Assembly (NCBI GenBank): GCA_013288825.1
Contig: JABDBC010000005.1
Coordinates: forward strand, 1 to 64,000
Reading direction: 5' to 3'
DNA: 64,000 nucleotides
Origin: Chlamydiota bacterium
GTDB lineage: Bacteria; Chlamydiota; Chlamydiia; Chlamydiales; Parachlamydiaceae
The position numbers and the translations under genes were made by a program. Under the pieces are notes generated by a model. That model was not told the origin of the DNA. It searched no databases and saw nothing but the letters and a program-made list of their open reading frames with translations. Positions 26,442 through 35,397 of this stretch are shown in pieces. How positions within the stretch are numbered: position 1 is the stretch's first letter; each line of letters begins with the position of its first letter.

Positions 26442-28958
26442 ATGGATAAACGTACCCTGCTTTTCGTCATCATTCTCACTCTAGCTCTGTTCGGCGTCAA
26501 TATGTACTTTGAACAAGGTCGCCACGAATCGCTCCAACAATGGAGTGAACAGCAAAAAGCTAAACAACTCGAAAAGAAACAAAAACTCGAACAAGAAATT
26601 TCTCAATTCACCGTCTCTCCCTCAAAATTCCCCAGCGTTTCTCTCTACGAAGATGCCGCAGCAACCCGATTTGTCACTACAGGTCTACTCGTCGATGACA
26701 ATATCCTCACATTGAGCTGGAACACCGAAATCCCTCAAACTATCTTCGTCAAAAAACAAGACGATTCAACTCCCGCTAAAGAATATACCCTCTCATTCTT
26801 CTCTCACGAGATGGGAGAACCCATTCTATTCTCACAAGCTAATCCAAAACCCTTGTCAATTGGAAATCTTCCCGACTTTGGCACGTTATATCTCCAGATG
26901 ATCACTCCCTCCAACATCACTGAAACCCCTCCGTTCACCGTGCAATTGGGAAATTATCAAGATGGTCACTTCACACCGCTCCAACAACAATTAGAACAAC
27001 TCAACAAAGCTGTCAACGAATCGTCCAGCGTCAAGCCGTTAATGAATGCGATCGTTCTCATGAAATCTGCTGATAAATATTTGCCCGTAGGCTATTACAA
27101 TGCCCCTCAGCACCGCTTAGTCTATTTGGATGAAATCGAAGGATTAAAAACCATTCTCCAAAAACCCGAAAATGGGACCACGACAGCAAAGAAAACGGAA
27201 GAGAAATTCTACGTTCTTGAATCCCCTTACCAACAACTTGTGTTCTCAAATTTTGGCGGTGCTCTTGCCGAAATCAACCTCCCTTTTCAAACCAAAGAAA
27301 ATACCCAAAGCGTCGTCAAAGAGATCGAATTCGACAGACAAATTGCCAAAGATCATCCTTATAATGCACATTTTCCTTCACACAGCTATTACCTACCCAA
27401 TGATAAGGCAGAACACCCTCCAGGACCTATTGGTGGATACTATCCTCTGATTCGCCGCGACCTAATAGAATCGAGCAAACGTCACTCTGTGCGCATACAA
27501 CCACGCTATTACGCTTTAAACATCGTTTCAGAATACCCTGAAGTGGCCGAATTGGTATACGAAGTCAAACAATTTGATGACAAAAGCATCGTCCTCGAGT
27601 CTACCCAAAGTCATCGAAGAATCACCAAAACATTCTCCCTTGAACCCAACGAAAAATTAGCTCCCTACTGCATAAATCTCACGATCAACATTGAAGGCGA
27701 TAGCCGCGGTCTCTGGCTTACAAGTGGTGTCCCTGAAGTAGAATGGATCTCCGGCACCCCTGCCCCCGCCCTTAAATATCGGATCACCCGCAATAAAAAG
27801 GCAACTGTCGAAAATCTTGACCTCCCTCAAGATAATCTGACAGTAACATCGGTCTATCCAGATTGGATCTGTGACTCGAACGGATTTTTAGGAATGATCA
27901 TGGATTCCTTATCCAAAATCGATCCGGGATACCGCGCAGAATATATCGCAGGGACGATCGTGCCTTCAAGATTGTTAGAAATTGAATCTGATTATGGCCG
28001 CTTTAAAGCTCAGGATCTTCCAGGCTATATGATGATGCTTCCCCTGAAATCCACAGGAGGATCGATGACTTTTAGAGTCTTTGCAGGCCCATTTGCAGAA
28101 GGAATTCTAAAGCGAGTCGACGCCACATATACTGATCCAGTCACGGGTGAGAACCCTGATTATCTCGCAAGCCAAACCTTCCATGGATTTTTTGCATTTA
28201 TTTCGGAACCATTCGCGAAGTTCTTATTCATACTGATGAAGTTCTTCTACGACATCACCCATTCTTGGGCATTGTCAATTGTACTGCTCACAATAGCGCT
28301 AAGAATCATGATGTATCCGCTCAATGCTTGGTCCTCCAAGTCGATGGTCAAGATGCAACAGATCGGCCCTGAAGTAGCTCTCATTCAGGAAAAATATAAA
28401 AAAGACCCCAAAATGGCGCAGCTCGAAGTGATGAACCTCTATCGAGAACGTGGAGTCAACCCTGTCTCCGGATGCCTCCCACTTCTTATCCAAATGCCCT
28501 TTTTGATTGGTATGTTTGATTTGCTAAAATCGACATTTGAATTGCGCGGCGCCAGCTTTATTCCTGGATGGATTGACGATTTGAGCGCTCCTGATGTGCT
28601 GTTTTCTTGGACGACTCCCATTTTCTTCATTGGGAATCAATTTCACTTATTGCCAATCATCCTCGGCGGCGTCATGTTCCTGCAGCAGCGGCTGTCATCT
28701 ACAGCACCGACAGATCCAAAACTCATGACCGATCAACAGCGGCAGCAGAAAGCGATGGGAACCATCATGAGCGTTGTATTTACATTCATGTTCTACAATT
28801 TCCCATCGGGATTGAACATCTACTGGCTTTCTTCCATGCTTTTGGGAATGTTACAGCAATGGACAACAGCCAGGAAAATGCAGGCGGCTACAGCTGCTGC
28901 AACAGTAAAGGCAACAGTTGTCCAACCTCCTAAAAAAACCGGAGCTAAAAAAGTTTGA
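26442..28958 (+). CDS. yidC: Membrane protein insertase YidC
   Basis: This 838-residue inner-membrane insertase helps proteins insert alone or with SecYEG. The first membrane segment is at about 4-22 (TLLFVIILTLALFGVNMYF), followed by a large periplasmic domain of over 500 residues, longer than in E. coli as is usual in chlamydiae. The conserved C-terminal core has about five segments and begins near residue 590, with MYPLNAWSSKSMVKMQ and NPVSGCLPLLIQMPFLIGMF. The tail is rich in Ala and Lys, typical of ribosome-facing ends. GAGGAA precedes the ATG. In Chlamydia this gene (CT251) also neighbours a dnaA gene. Confidence 0.95.
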   Translation: MDKRTLLFVIILTLALFGVNMYFEQGRHESLQQWSEQQKAKQLEKKQKLEQEISQFTVSPSKFPSVSLYEDAAATRFVTTGLLVDDNILTLSWNTEIPQTIFVKKQDDSTPAKEYTLSFFSHEMGEPILFSQANPKPLSIGNLPDFGTLYLQMITPSNITETPPFTVQLGNYQDGHFTPLQQQLEQLNKAVNESSSVKPLMNAIVLMKSADKYLPVGYYNAPQHRLVYLDEIEGLKTILQKPENGTTTAKKTEEKFYVLESPYQQLVFSNFGGALAEINLPFQTKENTQSVVKEIEFDRQIAKDHPYNAHFPSHSYYLPNDKAEHPPGPIGGYYPLIRRDLIESSKRHSVRIQPRYYALNIVSEYPEVAELVYEVKQFDDKSIVLESTQSHRRITKTFSLEPNEKLAPYCINLTINIEGDSRGLWLTSGVPEVEWISGTPAPALKYRITRNKKATVENLDLPQDNLTVTSVYPDWICDSNGFLGMIMDSLSKIDPGYRAEYIAGTIVPSRLLEIESDYGRFKAQDLPGYMMMLPLKSTGGSMTFRVFAGPFAEGILKRVDATYTDPVTGENPDYLASQTFHGFFAFISEPFAKFLFILMKFFYDITHSWALSIVLLTIALRIMMYPLNAWSSKSMVKMQQIGPEVALIQEKYKKDPKMAQLEVMNLYRERGVNPVSGCLPLLIQMPFLIGMFDLLKSTFELRGASFIPGWIDDLSAPDVLFSWTTPIFFIGNQFHLLPIILGGVMFLQQRLSSTAPTDPKLMTDQQRQQKAMGTIMSVVFTFMFYNFPSGLNIYWLSSMLLGMLQQWTTARKMQAATAAATVKATVVQPPKKTGAKKV

Positions 28959-29030
28959 AGAAAGTAACAGGATGTGCATCAGACTTAGGATTGCAACTTC
29001 TCAGAAAAAAAATTAAACGCAAAGACGCAA

Positions 29031-29141
29031 AGAAGGGACAAGGGACGTAAAGGACATAAGGGACGAACGGTATAATTGTCCTTTGTCCTTTACGTCCCTT
29101 GTCCTTTATGTCCCTTATGTCCTTTACGTCCCTTGTCCCTT
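29031..29141. repeat. Inverted array of 9-10 bp units, family A, between yidC and dnaA
   Basis: The left arm has AGAAGGGACAAGGGACGTAA and AGGACATAAGGGACG; the right arm has TGTCCTTTACGTCCC, TTATGTCCTTTACGTCC and CTTGTCCCTTG. It is preceded by fragments of family C (GAAAGTAACAGGATGTGCA at 28960) and family D (AATTAAACGCAAAGACGC at 29011), so this gap is a mosaic of three families. Confidence 0.82.
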
Positions 29142-29164
29142 GGGTGCAACATGAGTTGAAAACG

Positions 29165-30541
29165 ATGAAAGCGTGGGAAAACTTTCTTACCTTACTGGAA
29201 ACAGAGCTAGGAACTGAAACTGTTCAAAAATGGCTCCGTCCTCTTAAAATCGAAAAATTCGATGCCGCTAACCTCTACCTCACCGCTGCAGACTCTTTTC
29301 AAGTGGAGTGGTTTGAAGAACACATCAGGAAAAAAGCGAAAGCATTCTTAATCAATAACAATAATCGAAAAATAAAAGTTCATATCTCCCTTCAGGGCGA
29401 CCAACAAGCCTCTACTACAAAATCCCGAAAAAAAAAGGGGAGCGAATCACTTCGATCACAACAACCTTTTTCCATTTTTTTTGATCAACTAAACCCCTTA
29501 TGCACCCTCGATAATTACATTCATACTGAGGCCTACCCTGTTCCCCGAAAGCTAATGCATCAATTGACAGGTTATCAAGATGAAATTAAAACTGAGCTTG
29601 GTGTTTTTAATCCTATCTACCTATGGGGTGCCTCTGGATCTGGAAAAACGCATCTTCTGATAGCAACGGCCCATGAACTCCAACAACAAGGGTACAACGT
29701 TGGCTATGTCCATTCAGACAAATTTACGGAACATGTTGTGACGGCGATGCAAGCGGGAGAAATGAGCCGCTTCAGACAAAGCTACCGCAATATCGATGTG
29801 TTAATCATCGAAGACGTTCAAAATTTTGCTAAGAAATGGGCCACACAAGAGGAACTGTTTCATACTTTTAATACTTTGCATCTAGCTGGAAAGCAGATCA
29901 TGTTAAGCGCTTGCTCACCCCCTTCAGAACTGGCGTTTATTGAAGCGCGCCTCATCAGCCGTTTTGAATGGGGAATCGTCCTTCAGGTGGGTTGTTTTCA
30001 AAAAGAAGAGATTCGGGAAATTCTACAAACTAAAACGCAAGCTCTAAACTATCCTCTTAACGGCAAAGTTATCGATTTCTTTCTAGAAACCTTTGTAAGC
30101 GGTCCCAAAGCGATATGCAAAGCGTTAGAAGCATTAATTCTCCGTACACATCTAAATGATATTGCCACTCGGTTGTCCTCCACACAATTGACTGTCACAC
30201 TAGTGCAACATCAGCTGGCCGATTTAATTGAAGAAGAAAAACAAGCAGCCCTCAACCCCACAAAAGTTATCCAGCAAGTATCAGAATATTTCGGTATTCG
30301 ACCTGAAGACATTTTGGGAAAAGGACAAAGTCGCGATTGTGTCCTTCCAAGGCAGCTTGCAATGTATTTCTGCAGAATGCAACTCAAAATCCCCTTTGTC
30401 AAAATTGGGGATCTTTTCCACAAAGATCACTCCACAGTGATGTCGAGCGTAAGACAAATTCAGAAAGGGCTTGATGATAAGGACGAGACCATCAATGACC
30501 CTTACCATGCTATTGCGAAGCGATTTCAGCAATCTGGCTAG
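29165..30541 (+). CDS. dnaA: Chromosomal replication initiator DnaA (paralogue next to yidC)
   Basis: This 458-residue AAA+ initiator has an N-terminal domain I (MKAWENFLTLLETELG), a short charged linker, and the AAA+ core with Walker A LWGASGSGKTHLL (about 154). Walker B is DVLIIEDVQ, where the usual second Asp of IDD is Glu. The sensor region is present. Domain IV ends with LPRQLAMYFCRMQLK and FHKDHSTVMSS, the DnaA-box binding helix-turn-helix. The ATG at 29165 matches the family start; the frame extends upstream only through repeat DNA. Chlamydiae carry two dnaA genes, and the yidC neighbour matches CT250. No DnaA-box cluster was noticed nearby. Confidence 0.92.
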   Translation: MKAWENFLTLLETELGTETVQKWLRPLKIEKFDAANLYLTAADSFQVEWFEEHIRKKAKAFLINNNNRKIKVHISLQGDQQASTTKSRKKKGSESLRSQQPFSIFFDQLNPLCTLDNYIHTEAYPVPRKLMHQLTGYQDEIKTELGVFNPIYLWGASGSGKTHLLIATAHELQQQGYNVGYVHSDKFTEHVVTAMQAGEMSRFRQSYRNIDVLIIEDVQNFAKKWATQEELFHTFNTLHLAGKQIMLSACSPPSELAFIEARLISRFEWGIVLQVGCFQKEEIREILQTKTQALNYPLNGKVIDFFLETFVSGPKAICKALEALILRTHLNDIATRLSSTQLTVTLVQHQLADLIEEEKQAALNPTKVIQQVSEYFGIRPEDILGKGQSRDCVLPRQLAMYFCRMQLKIPFVKIGDLFHKDHSTVMSSVRQIQKGLDDKDETINDPYHAIAKRFQQSG

Positions 30542-30667
30542 TCGTCATAAAATTCATCACAAAAATTCTTGAATCCAATTCGAGTGTGCATTACAGTGTG
30601 GGCTTGTACAAGTAACAGCAATTCACCAAAGAAAGTAACAAGATAGATATAAGACAGACACTCTAAG

Positions 30668-30869
30668 AAGAAAAGTAACAGGATGCGCAGGATCGCAAGC
30701 GGCAGGATAGGAAGGATAGTAAGCATCCTCTTATAATTCAAAAGAATTTCCAATGGATCTATGGCCGGGAGGCCATAGATCCATTGGAAATTCTTTCGAA
30801 ATACAAGAGGATGCCTACCATCCTTCCTATCCTGCCGCTTGCGATCCTGCGCATCCTGTTACTTTTCTA
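30668..30869. repeat. Long inverted repeat, family C (second copy)
   Basis: The arms AGAAAAGTAACAGGATGCGC, GATCGCAAGCGGCAGGATAG and AGGATAGTAAGCATCCTCTT are matched by the right arm ending TCCTGTTACTTTTCTAC. The inner stem is AGAATTTCCAATGGATCTAT around GGCCGGGAGGCC; a closely similar inner stem is used in the copy at 48651. It lies in the 398-bp gap 30542-30939. A short partial copy of its end (AAGTAACAAGATAG) precedes it at 30634. Confidence 0.87.
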
Positions 30870-30939
30870 CTTAGATCTTTCTTGTATTAACTTGATCTTG
30901 TGACAATTATGGATGCTTATAGATGAAGGAGGGTATGTT

Positions 30940-31266
30940 ATGTCGGAATCAATATTTAGTGTGGTAGAAAGTTTTCAAAGTCAGCTCACTAAGTCGCAGG
31001 CTATTCCAGTGGTTGGCTTTCTTATTGTTTCTCCAATAAAGGCCTTTCTAAGCCTAGTTGAAATCGTTGTATCCATTGCCGTAGCAATTCTGCTTGGCGC
31101 AGCGGCGGTCCTTAGCTTCGATAATGACTTGGTGAAAATGACATGTAAAATATTGACATATACCGGCTCAGGATTTTACAATTTTGCCATTAGCATCGCA
31201 AACATTGTGACACTGGGATTGCTAGCTAACCGACTGGCCGGGCACCGCTTCTCAATACTAGAATAA
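30940..31266 (+). CDS. Small unknown membrane protein
   Basis: A 108-residue protein of unknown function. Hydrophobic segments cover about 22-62 (VVGFLIVSPIKAFLSLVEIV then VSIAVAILLGAAAVLSF) and 78-100 (YNFAISIANIVTLGLLA). The start at 30940 is fixed by a strong AAGGAGGG six bases upstream; an in-frame ATG at 30913 lacks a site. A paired hydrophobic hairpin with short ends is common among small chlamydial Inc-like proteins, but no function can be assigned. Confidence 0.7.
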   Translation: MSESIFSVVESFQSQLTKSQAIPVVGFLIVSPIKAFLSLVEIVVSIAVAILLGAAAVLSFDNDLVKMTCKILTYTGSGFYNFAISIANIVTLGLLANRLAGHRFSILE

Positions 31267-31281
31267 TGATCCCATTCGTGT

Positions 31282-31498
31282 CCGTGTGCGTGCCTGTCTA
31301 ATGAAGGAAACCGTCTTAGTAAGAAAATTAAACGCAAAGGCGCAGAGACACGAAGTCGCAAAGAAAAAGAAGAAATATTGTTTAATATGAATTAGAAATT
31401 AAATCTTCTCCTCTTTCTTTGCGACTTCGTGTCTCTGCGCCTTTGCGTTTAATTTTCTTACTAAGACGGTTTCCTTCATTAGACGGGCAGGCACACGG
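31282..31498. repeat. Very long stem, family D, between convergent genes
   Basis: The left arm of about 85 bp runs from CCGTGTGCGTGCCTGTCTAA through GGAAACCGTCTTAGTAAGAA and AATTAAACGCAAAGGCGCAG to CGAAGTCGCAAAGAAA. It is repeated as its complement up to 31498 with only a few mismatches. The loop of roughly 45 bases is AT-rich. It lies between the converging small membrane protein and accC, and would fold into the longest near-perfect stem in the window. Confidence 0.92.
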
Positions 31499-31525
31499 GC
31501 TCGGGTGGTTTTGTGCGAAGCTCTT

Positions 31526-32887
31526 TTATTCTGGTTTGAACTGGCATCCATCTGCTATCAAACCATCAATGTAGCCTAAATCGTATTTCATCCTCAGAAA
31601 ATTCTCGTCCTCAAGCATATACAAATGAAACGGTATCGTCGAGTCAACTCCACCTATGTGAAATTCGCGCAACGCTCTCATCCCAACTGCAATGGCCTCC
31701 TTGCGATCTTTTCCACGCACTATCAACTTGGCAATCATCGAATCGTAATTAGGTGGTATCCTGTAACCTGAATAACAGGCACTGTCCACGCGAACATGAG
31801 GTCCACCAGGAGGCAAATAGTACTCCAAACGCCCTGGCGAAGGGGAAAAATTATGAGAAGGATTTTCAGCATTTATCCGAAACTGGATCACATGCCCTAC
31901 AAATTCGACATCCTTCTGCCTAAATGACAACTCTTGGCCCATCGCTATCCGAATCTGCTCTTTAACTAAATCGACCCCTGTCAATTCCTCTGTGACGGTA
32001 TGCTCCACCTGTATTCGGGTATTCACTTCCATGAAATAGAAGTTATGCGCAGAGTCTAACAAAAATTCAACGGTTCCCACAGAATGATATTTTGCTGCTT
32101 TGACAACATCAATGGCTGCCTGACCTATCTTTTGCCTTAATTTTGGCGATAACACAGGGCTAGGGGCCTCCTCAATCAGTTTTTGACGCCTCCGCTGTAT
32201 CGTGCAATCCCTCTCCCCTAAATGTGCATAATTGCCATGCTTATCCCCGACGATCTGCACCTCAATATGCCTTGGATTCAATATCATCTTCTCCAAATAA
32301 ACTTCAGGATTCCCAAAACTGGCCTCAGCCTCCGCCCTGGCTGCCACAAATAGCTTTGCAAACTCTTCTGCATTGTGTGCTATCCGAATCCCTTTGCCTC
32401 CACCGCCAGCTACAGCTTTAATGAAGACGGGGTATCCAATTTTGTGCACCTCTGCAAATGCCGCCTTGATATCCTCTACGATCCCATTCGAACCAGGGAT
32501 CACTGGACATCCGGCATCCTTTGCTGTCGCTTTAGCTTTGGCTTTATCACCCAATAGGGCAATTGATTTGGGTGAAGGTCCGATAAAGTTAAGACCACAA
32601 CTTTCGCAGATGGAAGCGAAGTTGGCATTTTCGCTGAGGAAGCCGTAACCTGGATGGATTGCATCGGCGCTGGTGATTTCACATGCGGAGAGGATGTGTG
32701 GAATTTTTAGATAGGACTGGCTTGAGGGAGGTTCTCCGATGCAGATGGCCTCATCGGCATGCAGGACATGCAAGGCTTCGCTGTCTGCTTGAGAGTATAC
32801 AGCAACCGTTTGTAATCCCAGATCATGACAAGCGCGGATGATCCGCACAGCGATTTCACCCCGATTTGCAATGAGAACTTTTTTCAT
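31526..32887 (-). CDS. accC: Acetyl-CoA carboxylase, biotin carboxylase subunit
   Basis: This 453-residue ATP-grasp enzyme carboxylates biotin on AccB, the first step of malonyl-CoA synthesis for fatty acids. It begins MKKVLIANRGEIAVRI. The glycine-rich ATP loop is KAVAGGGGKGIR (about 158), and the active-site stretch is MEVNTRIQVEHTVTEE (about 286). The frame continues upstream to 32944 inside accB, but the ATG at 32887, one base after the accB stop, is the family start. It is the last gene of the rpe-efp-accB-accC operon; the same order occurs in Chlamydia (CT121-CT124). Confidence 0.96.
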   Translation of the reverse strand: MKKVLIANRGEIAVRIIRACHDLGLQTVAVYSQADSEALHVLHADEAICIGEPPSSQSYLKIPHILSACEITSADAIHPGYGFLSENANFASICESCGLNFIGPSPKSIALLGDKAKAKATAKDAGCPVIPGSNGIVEDIKAAFAEVHKIGYPVFIKAVAGGGGKGIRIAHNAEEFAKLFVAARAEAEASFGNPEVYLEKMILNPRHIEVQIVGDKHGNYAHLGERDCTIQRRRQKLIEEAPSPVLSPKLRQKIGQAAIDVVKAAKYHSVGTVEFLLDSAHNFYFMEVNTRIQVEHTVTEELTGVDLVKEQIRIAMGQELSFRQKDVEFVGHVIQFRINAENPSHNFSPSPGRLEYYLPPGGPHVRVDSACYSGYRIPPNYDSMIAKLIVRGKDRKEAIAVGMRALREFHIGGVDSTIPFHLYMLEDENFLRMKYDLGYIDGLIADGCQFKPE

Positions 32888-32888
32888 G

Positions 32889-33404
32889 TTATATGATCCG
32901 CAATAGCTTTGTTCCGAATTCCACAGGGTTACCACTTGAGACAAGCACTTCTGCTACAGTCCCTGAGATTCCAGCTTTGACTTCATTCATCACTTTCATG
33001 GCTTCGATAATGCAAACAACAGTATCTTTCTCGACGCGATCGCCAGCTTTTACAAACGGAGGATCTTCAGGGGATGGGTTTCCATAATAAGTGCCGACCA
33101 TTGGAGAAACGACAAAAGAGCCTATAGGGGCTGTGGGAGGGGCTTGTTCCACAGCTTTTTGTTGTGCAGCTGGATGATTTGTTTGGAATTCACCCCCTCG
33201 AGACAGCATCATATTCGCACGATGAAGAGCTAACTCTTGTCGCAAGGGATTTTCTTCAAGCAATTCGACGGATGGTTCAATGGCCTTGGATGACCTATCT
33301 TCCCGCTCGAGCTCTAGTTTGACCCCTTCTCTTTCAATGGAAAGGCGCTTTGTACCCGTGCGTTGCATGACTGCCATCAGTTCTTTTATATGCTTAAGCT
33401 CCAC
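32889..33404 (-). CDS. accB: Acetyl-CoA carboxylase biotin carboxyl carrier protein
   Basis: This 171-residue carrier has an N-terminal helical segment (MELKHIKELMAVM), a Pro/Ala-rich linker and a C-terminal biotinyl domain. The domain contains IEAMKVMNEV; Lys137 is the expected biotin site. A thumb-like stretch SPEDPPFVKAGDRV precedes it. The start codon is GTG at 33404, with GGGAGG five bases upstream. It lies between efp and accC with very short spacers. Confidence 0.96.
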   Translation of the reverse strand: MELKHIKELMAVMQRTGTKRLSIEREGVKLELEREDRSSKAIEPSVELLEENPLRQELALHRANMMLSRGGEFQTNHPAAQQKAVEQAPPTAPIGSFVVSPMVGTYYGNPSPEDPPFVKAGDRVEKDTVVCIIEAMKVMNEVKAGISGTVAEVLVSSGNPVEFGTKLLRII

Positions 33405-33416
33405 ATTTCCTCCCGT

Positions 33417-33974
33417 TTATACGCGTTGGATATAATCGCCCGTATCCGTTTGCACTTTAATAATATCCCCAACATTAATAAAAGATGGCGTTTCGATTTT
33501 TGCTCCGGTTTCTAAAACGGCGATGAGGGTTCCATTCTTGTTAGTTTCCTTGGTCGATTCCACTTTGGCGACCATTAATTCTAAAAATTGAGGTAATTCG
33601 ATGGAAAAAATCGTATCTCCATAAAAGGAGGCGATCATTTCGACACCCTCTTTGAGGTAATGCACTTTATTTCCCACAATTTGAGTAGGAACGCGAATTT
33701 GCTCAAGGTTTTGGATATCGAGAAAAAGGTATTCTTTTCCTTCGAGATAGAGAAATTCTAACCGACGCTCGATTAAAGAAACATCCTTAATTGTTTGATT
33801 TAGTTTAAAACTTTTTTCGACAAGTGATTGAGAGTTTGAGGTTAGATCGCGAAGCTTAGCTTTTATGAATGGCGTCCCTTTTGGCACCGTCACCTTTACA
33901 ACAGTATCAATGCGATAGAGTTTGTTATTAAGCGAAATGGTCATCCCGGGATTGAGGTGATTGCTCAGTACCAT
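33417..33974 (-). CDS. efp: Elongation factor P
   Basis: This 185-residue factor relieves ribosome stalling at polyproline stretches. Three beta-barrel domains are expected. The tip of domain I is VPKGTPFIKAKLRDL, with Lys32 at the position that is modified or unmodified depending on lineage. The C-terminal pattern VGDIIKVQTDTGDYIQRV is clear. The bacterial EF-P signature is somewhat diverged. Chlamydiae have two efp genes, and the one beside accBC corresponds to CT122. It begins 3 bases after rpe, so translation is likely coupled. Confidence 0.94.
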   Translation of the reverse strand: MVLSNHLNPGMTISLNNKLYRIDTVVKVTVPKGTPFIKAKLRDLTSNSQSLVEKSFKLNQTIKDVSLIERRLEFLYLEGKEYLFLDIQNLEQIRVPTQIVGNKVHYLKEGVEMIASFYGDTIFSIELPQFLELMVAKVESTKETNKNGTLIAVLETGAKIETPSFINVGDIIKVQTDTGDYIQRV

Positions 33975-33977
33975 ATG

Positions 33978-34679
33978 TTACCTATCTTTACCTTTAAGAG
34001 TTTTTTGTTTTTTCGCAGACTGCTTCAACAATTTCACCCCTTCTGACATGTCGGGCACATCAAAAAGGTAGGTACCTGCAACCATGACATTAGCCCCAGC
34101 CTCAATGCATTGCCGAGCCGTTTCAGGATTGATCCCCCCATCGACTTCGATGTCTATGGGCAGATTAAGCTTATCACAAACTTCTCGCAGCGTCTCAATC
34201 TTTTCTAAGACTTCAGGAATAAATGCTTGGCCGCCGTGTCCAGGATGCACGGTCATCAGTAGGATCATATCGCAGTGATCTAAATGCCGGGTAACTAAAG
34301 AAACAGGTGTCTCTGGCGATACGGCAAGGGCTGCTTTGATGTTGCAACGCTTAATAAACTGAAGCGTTTCATCGACGTCTTCGGTCGCTTCAACATGAAA
34401 CGTAATCGAGTCTGCACCAGCTTCCACAAATCGTTCGATGAACTCATATGGATTATAAATCATCAAATGGACATCTAAGAACATCTGTGTCGAGCGATTG
34501 ATGGCAGCCACAGCGCGAGGTCCCATGGTCAAATTGGGGACGAAGAGGCCATCCATAATGTCGAGGTGCAGGTAGTCGGCACCAGATTCTTCTATGCGCT
34601 TGGCTTCATCGGCCAGATGTCCGAAATCGCCAGCCAGAATGGAGGTAGCGACTTTAATTTTACTTTGAGGTTGAGTCAT
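33978..34679 (-). CDS. rpe: Ribulose-phosphate 3-epimerase
   Basis: This 233-residue TIM-barrel enzyme interconverts ribulose-5-phosphate and xylulose-5-phosphate in the pentose phosphate pathway. Motifs are SILAGDFGHL, LHLDIMDGLFVPNLTMG (metal-binding His and Asp), MTVHPGHGGQAF (usually MTVNPGFGGQ) and IEVDGGINPETA (second catalytic Asp). It is first in the rpe-efp-accB-accC operon. Confidence 0.96.
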   Translation of the reverse strand: MTQPQSKIKVATSILAGDFGHLADEAKRIEESGADYLHLDIMDGLFVPNLTMGPRAVAAINRSTQMFLDVHLMIYNPYEFIERFVEAGADSITFHVEATEDVDETLQFIKRCNIKAALAVSPETPVSLVTRHLDHCDMILLMTVHPGHGGQAFIPEVLEKIETLREVCDKLNLPIDIEVDGGINPETARQCIEAGANVMVAGTYLFDVPDMSEGVKLLKQSAKKQKTLKGKDR

Positions 34680-34830
34680 ATTTGGGTCATGTGTGTTCAG
34701 TGAGGTTAAACAAAGAAATTAACCGATAACAAAGACAAAAGTCAAGCGTGAAACGATGAGAAAACGAAGGGATCAGCAATTGTGGGCGAAGAGCCGCCCT
34801 TACAGGGCTCAGAATAATGTTTGAACAACA

Positions 34831-34965
34831 CCCAGGCCTCGGGCGCCCTTTCAGGGCTTCCTCATCCTGGGCTAGATAGAGGCGCATCTTCGATGCTTAA
34901 CACGGTTGTCCTAAGCATCGAAGATGCGTCTCTGCGTTAAATTCGTTATTAATGATTAACGCAGA
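34831..34965. repeat. Three consecutive hairpins in the 337-bp gap 34680-35016
   Basis: CCCAGG (34831-34836) pairs with CCTGGG (34866-34871) around two smaller GGGC/GCCC pairs. GAGGCGCATCTTCGATGCTTA (34879-34899, in part) pairs with its complement at 34912-34932 with one mismatch. TCTGCGTTAA (34931-34940) pairs with TTAACGCAGA (34956-34965). The first resembles the CCTGGGCTAG part of core S. I see no gene here; the rpe operon promoter must also lie in or just inside this gap. Confidence 0.7.
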
Positions 34966-35016
34966 GACGGGAGTCGGAGAGACGCAGAGGGAATTATATG
35001 TTATTAACTACCATGA

Positions 35017-35328
35017 TTATTTTCTTTTTTGATCTTCATGATGATATATTAAATGAGCTTTAAAATCAGCATCTTGTAGTGCTAATCTTCCTTTAAAATC
35101 AGCATCTTGTAATGCTAATCTTCCTTTAAATTCAGCATCTTGTCTTTCAAGTCTTCCGTGAAAATCTTTGATTTCATCTTGTATGCTTCTCACTATTTGT
35201 AACATATCTCTTCTATCCGCCGCAGCTTCTTGTTGCATTTGTCTTCTATCTGAATTTGCCTCAGATCTATTCCAGAAAAACAATCCAGTAATACCAACAT
35301 AAAAAATAACAAATTGTACCCAATCCAT
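35017..35328 (-). CDS. Small membrane-anchored coiled-coil protein with 11-residue repeats
   Basis: This 103-residue unknown protein has residues about 4-20 as a hydrophobic anchor (VQFVIFYVGITGLFFW). The rest is a charged coiled coil (DRRQMQQEAAADRRDML). Three successive 11-residue units follow (RLERQDAEFKG, RLALQDADFKG, RLALQDADFKA), encoded by a 33-bp tandem repeat. AAAGGAA lies 6 bases before the ATG. The topology suggests one anchor with a rod-like domain outside or inside the membrane; function unknown. Confidence 0.7.
   Translation of the reverse strand: MDWVQFVIFYVGITGLFFWNRSEANSDRRQMQQEAAADRRDMLQIVRSIQDEIKDFHGRLERQDAEFKGRLALQDADFKGRLALQDADFKAHLIYHHEDQKRK
35060..35158. repeat. 33-bp tandem repeat (three units) inside a coding region
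   Basis: Units start at 35060, 35093 and 35126. The first two differ by a single base (TAGTGCT versus TAATGCT); the third is diverged. The period is a multiple of three, so copy-number change would lengthen or shorten the coiled coil without a frameshift. Confidence 0.9.
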
Positions 35329-35397
35329 ACCAATTCCTTTGTTCCATCCCTTTTTATACCATATTATGAATTATTTTATCCAGTATAATTTATTTCT

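Noticed and set aside
29031-29141. Replication origin with DnaA boxes upstream of dnaA
   Set aside because: The repeats there are family A units found at many other loci and do not match TTATCCACA-type boxes.
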